From NCBI GenBank assembly GCA_011319805.1, contig SJRY01000249.1, forward strand, positions 174,455-238,454: a DNA stretch of 64,000 nt. The letters are read 5' to 3'. The notes beneath the pieces are model-generated. The model did not search any database. It worked only from the letters and a program-made list of their open reading frames with translations, and was not told the DNA's origin. The translations under genes were made by a program, and so were the position numbers. Source of the stretch: Macrocybe gigantea (lineage: Eukaryota > Basidiomycota > Agaricomycetes > Agaricales > Callistosporiaceae). Positions 44,517-54,657 of this stretch are shown here, piece by piece (position 1 is the stretch's first letter; each line of letters opens with the position of its first letter).

Positions 44517-45906
44517 TAAGACCTGATCAAGAAGAAAACAAGCATTGGAGAGGAATGAACATAAATGGAACTCTGGCCAGGCGATGACCAGAAGGAATGA
44601 TGACGCTTTTGCCGGTATACGCTGCCAATGACGGCATGATGAATATGGTCCATCAACCTCATAAGAAAAGTGACATACATGGAATGCTAGAGGTGTTCGA
44701 ACATTCCTTCTGCATTGCACAAGCTATCATCCAGAAAGCTTGCTTCCTAATATCTTCTCTTTGGCTTTCTAACTCTGGCGCAAATTTCAAAAGCAATCTG
44801 AACATTCTCTCGAATTCTTGATCTGTCACTCATTCGATCGTGGGATCCCAGCCAGAGATCGTCCCAGACATGGCTTTCCTAGGGTGGACGAGATGCCAGA
44901 GAAATTGGTACAATGTCTGGGGTGAGGACATGTAATTGACCGGGACCGAAGATACGACACCAGATCGGTCAAAATGAAAAATATGAAAAGTTGGGCCATA
45001 GATCCCTATGATGAAGACAAAACAGCTTTTATGTTGCTTCAGCAGGTTGAGAGCATTTTTCAGTAATTGTACAGGGGTTCTTTGATGCTCGAAAGCTGAC
45101 TTGCAATTTCCCTCTGTATCAATAGGGTCCTGTGATTGTTTGCATTTTACCTCGCAGACAATCAACACTTGATCCCAGGCACAGATCAGATTGTCGCCAG
45201 CACCAGGAAACGCACTGCATATGTCAGTAAAAGTGACATGGAATGAGTTGACAGCAGGTACAAAGCACGTTCCATCCGTCTTCTCAAAGTGAAGTTGGTA
45301 TTCAGAAGGGAATACCTCGACAAGTTTCTTCATCCCGGAAACCTGACATAAATGAAGTTGAGAATCGTAATAATGATGGCTTAAGAATATGTTTGAACTT
45401 ACCAACGGGTCATACATGGCATCCTCGGATGAAGGTTGAGTTAGGGCAATGAAAAGGTCCATTATGACAATGGGAGGAGGCTCAAGGAGGTCATCTTGGC
45501 AAAGAACGTATTTGGCCAGAAAGTCATCAATGGTGAGGTCAATCTGACATCAATGATAACCTTGGAATTTGTCATCGAATGCGATGATATCGTCCTGGGA
45601 TACCATGCTGATAAGTGCCCCACTTGCGAAGTTGCTGCTGCTGCTTGCTTTGTGTGATGAGGGCGTCAGCTTCATGGATTCCAACACATGATTGACGGGC
45701 AGTGCATGAGGAGGTATCGGCCTCATCAAAAGATGGTTCGTGCCCAATGCGATAGGTACCTCTGAATGCGATGTCGAGCCCATTCTGATGTCTGCTTGCG
45801 ATTCTGAAGTTGCTGCCACAAACAGCCGATGACGCTTCTTAGGATGCATTGAGATAGTGGCAGTCATACTGACTGAGCCAATGGATTGATAGAGCATGCT
45901 GTGCAT

Positions 45907-47517
45907 ATATCAGGATAGGTGGGTTGGAGGCCACAGGTGAGAACGATGAACAATGGAATGGAGCAAGTTAAATGTTGAACTAGAAGAGGAAACCAATACC
46001 ATGGTCACATGCAAATACACATGTTACATAAACAATGTAGGTCCACGATGGTCCACACGCACTCACCAGAACTTGAGGGTCAAAACTCCATTCCTAGTGA
46101 CACTTCAAACCTATCTTTCAATACTTTCGTCACTGTGCTGTCAATGAACACTAAAAATGAAGTGCTGGATTTTTACAGTCGGGTGCTGAAGACCATAACT
46201 TAGCATCGCTCTCAGGCTCATAGAAAAATGTTCAAAGCAAAATGCTTTAAGAGCAGTATGGGAGATAAGAAAAAAAAGATGCTCATCTCTGCTCCAGTCG
46301 AACAGGTCCGTGGATTTCCAGGATTTGAACCGTATCCGTGTCGAGTCTCTGAGCCACAGCCCTGTGTCATCCACAATTGAAACAAGACGTGCTCTAGTTC
46401 TCGTTGAGCAATTTGGCCAGATTCCTGAAATGCACCTAGAAATCCAACAGCTCCAGATCCGGCATCATTTTTTAATGTGGCTTCAGCTTTGTTTCTTTCC
46501 CGTCATTGCATCCCCGCCGACTGAGGCTGCGACATGCAGAATGATGGAAATCAGCCATACATACGTATGACATCTTTGAACTCTAACCGTGGATATTTCT
46601 TTCGTATTTCGTGTTATGTAGCTACAGCAGTCAAAAATGAATGGGCGGGTGCCAATTTCATAAAAGGAACTACAAGACTCATGAGAAATAGATACGAAAC
46701 AACAGGATAACTTTACCTGCTTTCCTCTCACCTAGAAGGATTTTAAGAGGTTGTAATCATCTATTTCACTGTGAAACATCCCTCCTATTCAATTCTTTGG
46801 GGGGGAGAAGATAGTGGAATGACTGCATTAATGCTCTAATTAGGAGTTAGAAATTTCCACATTAGCGTTTAAGCAACACAATGAAGAACGTGCGGGATGG
46901 TGGAAATCTTCAGTTTGCTCGGGAAGGTATGACAAAAACTGTTCCACTGCACCGGTCTAGAATATAGGCCGTAGGGTCTAGCTTTCAGAGCTGTATGATT
47001 CAAGAGAGGTTCGCCTGCAAAAAGGAAGTTCACTCAGGCGCAGTGGCCTTCTCCCTGAAAAAGATTCATGAATTGTATCAAGGCCAGCCACAATGATCAG
47101 TAACGGAACCCCGCGTTCAAACGGACGGCCGCCTACTTACAAAACGTAGCATGCGACTTGCCTATTCTAGGGTCTCTATCTGCAGAGTGCCATGTGCTGC
47201 TCGAGTCAGCCCGATGCAGCTGTGTGTTTGGTAAGCAAAGCTTGCTGAAGACTCATATGGAGGTGGTCAAGATGTCTAGAACTCGACTTGCTTCTAATGT
47301 ACGGGCCATTCGAACAATTAGATAATCTGGAGGCAGAACAGCAGCATCGCTCATGGCGGGGCCTTGAAACTTGAAAGCTGTACTCACCCGGAAAGGTCCT
47401 TCCCATTACGCGTAAATGAAGGACATCTTCCATTCATGACTCAACCTGGTGTTGCAGGCTATGGTACCCCGAGGAAGCAGCGTTGAGTTTTTTTCATTCC
47501 TCCGATTCTTGAGGGGG
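45907..47517. other. Host or degraded spacer
   Basis: No convincing gene. A short sequence near 46300-46370 resembles part of a tRNA on the minus strand but does not fold as a cloverleaf. The last 30 bases, ending GAGGGGG, look like a polypurine tract before an LTR. Confidence 0.35.
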
Positions 47518-47725
47518 TGTTGAAAGTGGGTAATCCCATATCACGACGAGCATAGATATACGCACACTGGGCTGTGCCCGACTTTATTATATATATCAGT
47601 GATATATTAGCATACTGTATCAGAACTACCTTACAAGTTTCGTAGCTAGGAAAAGACCTATGACTATGTATAAAAGGGCTCGTAGTCTACAAGAATGCAA
47701 CAAGGTTGTCTACAATTTTTCTACA
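47518..47725 (+). repeat. LTR of Copia copy D
   Basis: 208 bp from TGTTGAAAGTGG to TTTTTCTACA, with a TATATATATCAG region near 47590. The primer site abuts its right end. A purine run GAGGGGG abuts its left end, as would be expected left of a 3' LTR. Confidence 0.75.
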
Positions 47726-47740
47726 GGTTATGGGCCCCGG
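47726..47740 (+). other. Primer-binding site of Copia copy D
   Basis: GGTTATGGGCCCCGG, the same 15 bases as in copies A and B although the LTRs are unrelated. Complementary to the anticodon arm of initiator tRNA-Met. Confidence 0.75.
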
Positions 47741-48137
47741 CCTAAATCTCTAAAAAATATTTTTCTCTACCTGCACACTCTCGACACTACCAGCTAAACC
47801 CCCTACACTGCCACCATGTCTGAAACTGTTGCTGACATAGCCACCCAAGCGACGAACGTCATCCACATTGAGCCGCTGTGAGGACCCGAGAACTACATGA
47901 TCTGGAGGGTCAAGATGATGGACCTATTCATCGAAAAAGGTCAGTGGGAAATCGTTACGGGTGAGGAAAAGATGCCGGAACTATCAGATGAGAAACTGGC
48001 AGCATGGAAGAAGAGGGACCGCCAAGCCTTGACAACGATCCGATCGCGTGTAGGTGACCAGATCTTCGTGTACGTGATATCAGCAGAAAGCATGTCGGGA
48101 GCTTGAGGCACCCTGAAGACAATGATGGAGCCCCAGG

Positions 48138-48457
48138 TGTTAGGCTAGACGAATCTCAGAAGGACTCGGGCAGACTAAGTGCGAGAGTGGTCTTGAGATG
48201 ATGGCAAAAGGAATATTAAGCCTAGCGTTACTGGTACATCTGGGAGTCCTTATATACATTACAATACTCGAGCATGGACCATGGGCTGCGCAATGCTGTG
48301 GACTGCGGATGAGTAAGACTGGAAAGAGATGACTCAGGATGACTAGGGAAGTGGGATGACTCGATGGCTGCGCGCTGCGCAGCATGATGGGGGAGATAAG
48401 GGATGTGGGAAAGATAAGATAAGAAAATGAATAGTCCTTTGGGCGGCGTCTGTAACA
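48138..48457 (-). repeat. 3' LTR of chromovirus copy 2
   Basis: 320 bp, TGTTAGGCTAGAC to CGTCTGTAACA on the plus strand. Four transitions separate it from the 5' LTR. Confidence 0.96.
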
Positions 48458-48494
48458 TCACTCTCTCTGTAGATTCGCGTCCTCGCGAAGAACC

Positions 48495-48893
48495 TTAGTC
48501 CAGCTGTCCCCACCCGGTATTGGTCTCCCAGGCAGTCGCAGCATGCGGGGCCCATGTATGAATGAGCTCTTCATTATAGGCGCGAATGTGGTGGAGTGTG
48601 GTGGCGAGGAGTTTAAGTCGCCGGTTTTCTGTGCGAAGCATTTCCATTGCTTCGCGAAGCACGATACGTTCAGCTGCAGTGGGGCCGGTCCCATCAGGGG
48701 TTCTCCCGGTCCAGAGGTGCGTGCGGACGGTCATAACATAGCGCATATATGCGCCGAGTGTGATGGCGAGGGGGTCCATGTAGTCGCTAGCATTGAGAAT
48801 CCTTGCCAGATTCTCGAGGTCGCTTGGGCGGTTGGGGGTAGGTGTGTGGCTGCCCTCACTGCTGTCGATGCTGATAGGGGCGTTGGTGGTCAT
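48495..48893 (-). CDS. Third ORF of the chromovirus, 132 aa
   Basis: Lies between the end of pol (48970) and the 3' LTR, and is intact. It starts MTTNAPISIDSSEGSHTPTP, continues DLENLARILNASDYMDPLAI and MRYVMTVRTHLWTGRTPDG, has a helical stretch LREAMEMLRTENRRLKLLAT, and ends near TNTGWGQLD. No signal peptide, membrane segment or known domain, so an envelope is unlikely. The same ORF exists, with a stop, in copy 1. Conserved position and length suggest a functional element protein; its role is unknown. Confidence 0.7.
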   Translation of the reverse strand: MTTNAPISIDSSEGSHTPTPNRPSDLENLARILNASDYMDPLAITLGAYMRYVMTVRTHLWTGRTPDGTGPTAAERIVLREAMEMLRTENRRLKLLATTLHHIRAYNEELIHTWAPHAATAWETNTGWGQLD

Positions 48894-48969
48894 GAAGTGA
48901 GATTTTTGGTCTTCTTCCCTCTTGTCGTGATCCTTTTATCCTGGTTCGCAGTCTTCTTTAGGAAGTGGT

Positions 48970-51900
48970 CTAGAGCTTGCTGCGCATTCCCCAGTTCCTT
49001 CTCTTTGATCCATGTGTTCTCTTCATGTCCGTATCCTTTCCATTTGACCAGGAATAGCGTCCCCTCCCTTGTTTCTTCCTTTTTAGGATCTCTTCTATCT
49101 CGTACTCTTCTTCATCATTTATGATTTCAGGGGGTGGTGGTGATGGTCGCTCTTGTATCTTGAAACGGGGTCCTTTGTAAGGCGTGAGCAGTGTTTCATT
49201 GAACACGGGGTGTATCAGCTGCCATGATGCTGGGAGTTCCAGGCGATATGCCGAGGTTCCTTTCTTTTCAACCACCTTGAACGGTCCGTATCGGAGTGCC
49301 GATAACTTCTTTGATGGTCGATTGACTGTGATATTGGTGGCTTCTAGCCATACTCTATCTCCTTTCTTGTATTCACGGGCAGGTTTTCGTCTCGCATCGT
49401 AATTGTCTTTGGCTTGTGTTTGTGCATATTGCAGCGTGGCATTTGCTTCCTTTCGTATTTGGCTCATTCTTTTGACGAAGTCTTTTGCTGCGGGGTTATT
49501 CCCTTCTGTCGTCTGCGGCTCTCCCTTCCAGGGGTGCATTCCATAGTTGAGGTAGAATGGTGTTTCCTTCGTTCCCTGGTGTGCTTTGTCATTGTATTGG
49601 TACTCTGCAATTGCTATCCATTCTGCCCAATCGTCCTGTAGGTTGTTTGTGAAGCTTCTGAGGAAGGCTTCCGTTTCTTGGTGGGATCGCTCCGCCTGTC
49701 CATCTGTCTGTGGGTGATAGGCCGTTGATAGGTTTTGCTTTGTTCCGAGTAATTTTAGAAGTGCTGTCATGAATCGTGCTGCGAACTGGGGTCCTCGATC
49801 ACTGATGATCTTTCGTGGAATTCCATGAAGCCGCCACACGTTGTCTCGGTATAGTCGTGCGAGACCTTCTGCTGTGAGTTCGGTCTTTGTGGGAACTAGG
49901 TGGATCATCTTGGTCAGGCGGTCTGTGACTGCGGCGATGGCGTTAAAGCCGTTCGAGCTGGGTAGCGGTCCTATGAGATCTACTCTGATATCTTCCCATG
50001 GTTGCTGTGGGACTTCGTGCGGGTGCAGGGGTGCGTGTTTCTTTTGTCGGATGATTTTGTTTCGCTGACATGTTTCGCATCCATTGACATACTTCTTGAT
50101 GTCTGTCAGCATTGATGGCCACCAATAGGTGTGGCTTATGAGCTCGTGCATGCGGTATTGCCCTGGGTGTCCTCCGATGGGTGTGTCGTGGTGTTCAAAC
50201 ATGATGTTTTCCTTCAGTTTGTTGTCTGGAGGAACATAGATTTTTCCTCCTACGTATACGATGTGGTCATCTTCTGTGAACCAGTGTGGTTTTTCCTTCA
50301 GTCCTGTTGTTACGATCGTCTCCCTTCGTGTGCATTGTCGAATTTGTTCTATCCTTGAGGATTCGATCATTGTGATTCCTCTTGTTTGTATTGTTTCGTT
50401 ATTTTCTGCTTCTTCTTTCTGTGGGTGTTCGTCCTCGAACATCATAAATTCGAAGTCTCGTTCATTATTCTCTTCCAGATGTCGAATGAATGCTGCTTCT
50501 TTGATCATTTGTATGTCGTCCTTCTCTGCTAGGTTTTCTTCATATCCTGCCATTCGTGACAGGACATCCGCTTTTCCATTCGCCTTTCCTGGTACGTGTC
50601 GTAGTTCGTAGTCGTATTCCTGTAATTTCAGGTACCAGCCAATCTGTCTCGAATTGAGTCGCTGCGGCTTCCGGAAGTATGATAGGTTCTTGTGATCCGT
50701 CAATATTTCGAACTTCTCTCGAGCTTCGAGGAGGTATTGTCTCCATGTCTTTAGTGCGACCATTATCGCAAGAAGTTCCTTGTCGTAGATTTCGTAGTTT
50801 TGTTCCGCTGGGGTCATGCATCTCGAAATGAATGCGATCGGATGCCATAGTCCTTTCTGCTGTTGTGATAGTACCGCTCCAATGGCATATCCTGAGGCGT
50901 CCGTTTCGACTCGGAATTTTCCTTCTGTCTGTGGTAGTGCTAGAATGGGTGCTGAGGTTATATGTCGGATCAGTTCTTTGAAAGCGCCTTGTTGCTTGTC
51001 TGTCCACTGGAATGTTTTGTTTCCAGTCAACTCCGTCAGGGGTTTAGCGACCTTTGCATATCCCTTGATGAATCGTCGGTAAAAGTTCGTGAATCCCAAG
51101 AACTTTTGTAGTTCTTTCTTCGTCTTTGGGGTTGGCCAGGATTGTACGGCTGTGATCTTTTCTGGTTCCATTTCTACCTTCCCTTCTCCTATGATGTATC
51201 CTAGTACTGGGACTTTCGATGATTCCCAGACGCATTTCGGTCCTTTGATGAACAGGTCGTTCTTGTTCAGTATTTCCATGACTTCTATGGTGTTCTTTTG
51301 GAGTTCCTCTCGTGTTCGTCCGATGATTATGATGTCGTCCATATAGATTATGCATGCTCTTCTTCGTATTTGGTCTTGGAAGAGGCTCGCCATCATTCGG
51401 CTAAAAGTGCCTGGTGCGTTGCACTGCCCAAAATACATGACTGTCGGTTCGAAGAGTCCTCTTGCTGTTAGGAAGGCTGCCTTCCATTCGTCCCCTTTCC
51501 GAATGCACACGTTATTGTACCCCAGATAATATCGATCTTGCTAAAGTACTTTGCTCCTTGTAGTACGTCGAGGAGCTCGCTGATGCGTGGTAGTGGAAAC
51601 TTGTCCTTGACCGTATATTTGTTTATTTCCCGGTAGTCTTGGATGAGTCGCTTGCTTCCATCCTTCTTATTGCGAAAGAAGCAGGGTGCTGCATAAGGTG
51701 ATTTCGATGGGCGTATTTTTCCTGTTCGTAATCCTTCTTCGACGAAGGCATCTAGTTCCTCTAGTTCTTTCTGTGTCATCGGGTAGACCTTGCTCGGTAT
51801 CGTTTTGGGTGCATCCTTTGTTAAGTTTATTTCATGGTCCCATTCTTTGTGGTCTGGTAAGCGATCAAAGTTCTTCTCCTTGAAGAGGTGTTTGAATCTG

Positions 51901-52513
51901 ATCAGATATGGGGGTATCTGGGTTCCTGTCTTGTCGCTGGCTGTGGTTTTCGCTGGTTCAGCCACCTTCTGTATCTTGATCGTCTGGTGGTTTATTTTGC
52001 ATGTTTTGGGGCATCTGTTGAAGACAATTTCTCCTGTCCTCCATTTGATTGTTGGGTTGTGGTAGACAAGCCAGTCATGTCCTAGTAGCATGTCGGTTTT
52101 TCCGATATCGAGTACGATGGCTTCCATATGCTCCTTGTGTCCTTTAATGTCGATGTGGACCTCCGCTACTCGGTCTGCTGTTTTCTGACGATTGGGTGAT
52201 CCGTCTGCGTTTATGATGGGAATTTTCTTGATTCGTCGTGTCTTCAGTCCTGTTTTTGCTACTATCGCGGTGTTGATGCAGGTCCTATCCACTCCGCTAT
52301 CAACTTCTGGTGTTATCGTTGTGATTCCTTTTCGGGTTCGTATCCTTGCTGGTACTGCGAGCTCTTTCCTCTTTGGTGGTTTGTCCCCTTGGATGGTTTT
52401 TCTTGGTGCTTCAGATCGCTTGGCAGGAATGGTGTATTTCAGAGTATGGGATGATCTACATCCGGTATCGAAGCGAGTCTGTTTCAGTTGTATGGGTCGC
52501 GATTTAGCACCTC
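48970..52513 (-). pseudogene. Pol of chromovirus copy 2 (protease, RT, RNase H, integrase, chromodomain), two frameshifts
   Basis: Pol continues out of gag in another frame, which suggests programmed frameshifting near 52515. The protease-like DSG lies near 52310 (EVDSGVDRTCIN). Reverse transcriptase begins in frame 51468-52292 (WDHEINLTKDAPKTIPSKVY, IQDYREINKYT, YFSKID). One base is lost near 51520, and the frame resumes as MCIRKGDEWKAAFLTARGLF with the catalytic YMDD near 51350. RNase H has ETDASGYAIGAVLSQQ and LTDHKNLSYF. Integrase has HPGQYRMHELISHTYWWPSM, CETCQRNK, RVDLIGPLP, ISDRGPQF and DGQAERSH, with a GPF module (LRYGPFKVVEKKG). A lost C at 49061-49064 breaks the chromodomain after KKQGRG; copy 1 keeps it. 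Confidence 0.93.
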
Positions 52514-54271
52514 CTAGTCGGACCCTTCGGCAAAACCCTCTTTGTCAGAGCTTTCTTCATCCTTGTCTTCTTCGTCCTCTCCTTCTTCTTCTTTCACTTC
52601 TCTGACCCGGGATTTTCCTTTCTTCTTCTTCTTGCAGTTTCGTGCATAGTGTCCCTTTAAGCCACAGTTGAAACATGTGACATTTGCTGCTCCTTTTCGT
52701 GGTTCCGGGCAGTTTCGTGAAATGTGTCCTGGTTTATTGCAGTTGAAGCAGTTGTTGCTTCGTACTTTGTCGACTTCCATGGCCTGTCCTGCTCCTCGGC
52801 TTGGATTTCCGGCCTTGCGCTGATTGCTTGTGAATTCTCCTCTCATCACATTTCTGTGTTCATCGATGTTTCGTCCAATTGCTCGAACTGTCTTGATATA
52901 TTCATCTCCATCTGTTGGAAGTGTGGAGATTGAGTGTACGGCTTCTGCTGTCCTTCGGTTTAAGCTCTTCTCGAGTAGGAAACGAGGGGCTGTTCCTGTC
53001 ATTCCTGCTTTCCCTGCGAGGTCTACGAATTCATCCAGAAATTCGTCGATGGGTCGGTTTCCCTGTCTGATGTTGAATAGTTTGCTTCCTGCTTGTGATG
53101 GCGACATGACGTTGCTGAATCGTGTCTCTATCTCGGTTATGAAGTCGGCCCATGTGCTTTGGTTGGTAGTGGTGTCGATCTTCTTTGATGCCCAGTGGGC
53201 TCCGGGTCCATCGGTCATTCTAGACAGGACCGCTCCAATCTTCTGTGTATCCGTGAGGTCCCCATGTGCGGTTATGTAGAGTTTCATCTTTCTCCACCAA
53301 ATATCGAAGGACGTTCGATCTCCTGTAAAGGATTTCGGGTCGGCGATAATTCCCTTGTATTCTGTTGTCATCCTTTGGGGGTTTTCTTCGTCGTTCTCTT
53401 GGTCTTGGTCTTCCTGTTCCTGGATCTGTTGTTCTTGGGTCTGCTGTGCTTGTACTTGGGCTTGCTGTTCTTGGAGCTGTTTCTGTCTTCGCTCCTCTCT
53501 CTGTTCTTTCCAGTAGTCTAGGTCGACTCCTGCGATCCTACAAGCTTGTTCAAAATCGGCCCACTCTGCGGCGGTCGGTCCGGTTGTCTTTGGTAATCCT
53601 TTTCGCTCCCTCCACCGATAGTATTCGTCCCAGTCGCTGTTGCTTACTTTCGCCACGGTGGTGCGATTCTTTCCTTATGCAGTGCTTCGGCGGATTGGTC
53701 CTCTGAAGGGATTCGGCGGTTTCGTTCCTGTGTGTCCTTGACTCTGGTGTCGTTCTCGTTGGTTCTGTCGTACGCTCTGTGCGTCGTGCCCTCTCTGTAT
53801 CAGTATGTCTTCCTCCTGTGTTCGGCGATTATAGTTCTCGATCTGTTGTCGCCTAAAATCTCGGGCTTGTGTTCGTTCTTCTCTTGTTTTCTTGCGGATG
53901 GGTTCGTCCTCTTCTTCGGCAAGAAGATTCTGGTCTGACCACAGCTCTTCTGGGCTTATCCCGTATTCTCCTTCTAGGAAGAGTTCTGCAATGAGTTGTG
54001 CTGCTCCTTCGCTGAGGATCTCAGCGGGCTCGTCTGTGGTGGTGAAGGCAAACTCTCTCAGAAATGCCTGTTCTTCGTCGTCGCTACTTGGTGTAGGCGT
54101 GCGCTCTCTCTTTCGTTTGTTTGGATTGCTAGTGTCTCTGCGGATGGCGTGGACTGTCTCTGCGAATGGCGTGGACTGCAATGTCTGGTCTACTTCTCTG
54201 AGCCAAGTGCTCTCGTCGCTCGTGCTAGTGCTCGCTGGGTCGGCGACCACTTGTCGTCGAATGTTGATCAA
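52514..54271 (-). pseudogene. Gag of chromovirus copy 2, with an in-frame stop
   Basis: Two open segments in the same frame: 54271-53675 (MINIRRQVVADPAST, acidic, ending FRGPIRRSTA) and 53656-52514, separated by a TAA at 53675-53677. The second has a Q/E-rich coiled-coil-like region (QAQVQAQQTQEQQIQEQED), the retrotransposon gag core (FDIWWRKMKLYI, RFSNVMSPSQAGSKLFNIRQ, FLDEFVDLAGKAG) and two CCHC zinc knuckles, CFNCNKPGHISRNC and CFNCGLKGHYARNC, then an acidic tail. The stop may be a mutation, or the upstream part may be a separate short ORF. Confidence 0.88.
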
Positions 54272-54325
54272 GTCTTTGATAAAGCGTGACGTGGTGTGTG
54301 TGTGAGTCTGAGCAAGTCTCGACGA

Positions 54326-54336
54326 GGCTTAATATC
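54326..54336 (-). other. Self-priming PBS-like site of chromovirus copy 2
   Basis: On the element strand ATATTAAGCCT lies two bases inside the 5' LTR. Its reverse complement AGGCTTAATAT occurs in the LTR at 54413-54423, about 27-33 bases downstream of a TATATAA box, where transcription would start. The RNA 5' end could therefore fold back and prime, as in fission yeast Tf1. Confidence 0.65.
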
Positions 54337-54337
54337 T

Positions 54338-54657
54338 TGTTAGGCTAGACGAATCTCAGAAGGACTCGGGCAGACTAAGTGCGAGAGTGGTCTTGAGATG
54401 ATGGCAAAAGGAATATTAAGCCTAGCGCTACTGGTACATCTGGGAGTCCTTATATACATTACAGTACTCGAGCACGGACCATGGGCTGCGCAATGCTGTG
54501 GACTGCGGATGAGTAAGACTGGAAAGAGATGACTCAGGATGACTAGGGAAGTGGGATGACTCGATGGCTGCGCGCTGCGCAGCATGATGGGGGAGATAAG
54601 GGATGTGGGAAAGATAAGATAAGAAAATGAATAGTCCTTTGGGCGGCATCTGTAACA
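54338..54657 (-). repeat. 5' LTR of chromovirus copy 2
   Basis: 320 bp. The element-strand order is U3 with TATATAA near 54450-54456, the predicted RNA start near 54423, then about 86 bases to the LTR end at 54338. Confidence 0.96.

Larger units (their letters stand above)
40866..45906 (-). pseudogene. FunK1-type protein kinase 2, split and partly deleted
   Basis: The 5' part (45906 to about 44517) matches kinase 1 in order: MLYQSIGSVSMTATIS, a KKRHR patch, the segment LNLLKQHKSCFVFIIGIYGP and FERMFRLLLKFAPELESQRE. The 3' part (42033-40866) has IIQDEFGDLSLEP, TKQLVYALHNIVI, catalytic loop GVIHGDVSVGNILLH (HGD where kinase 1 has HRD), GFLHDFDYS, VYWVLIWCLSGHRKG, and a C-terminal tail of about 130 residues. 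Between them lies a truncated chromovirus; the kinase segment around VLKDSW and its downstream helix is missing, so the event removed host sequence too. TGA codons at 44830-44832 and 45550-45552 add to the loss. It is a tandem paralogue of kinase 1, separated from it by the CACTA-like element. Confidence 0.82.

Noticed and set aside
44355..44720. A 121-codon minus-strand ORF
   Set aside because: It is a fusion of kinase-derived sequence and the truncated retrotransposon RNase H end, produced by the deletion junction, not a gene.
46290..46385. Possible tRNA gene on the minus strand, with a GGTTCAAATCC-like T arm and TGGCTCAG resembling an A box
   Set aside because: The candidate is about 64 nt long, the T stem pairs only at two positions, and no acceptor or anticodon stem can be formed. 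It may be a decayed relic or chance.
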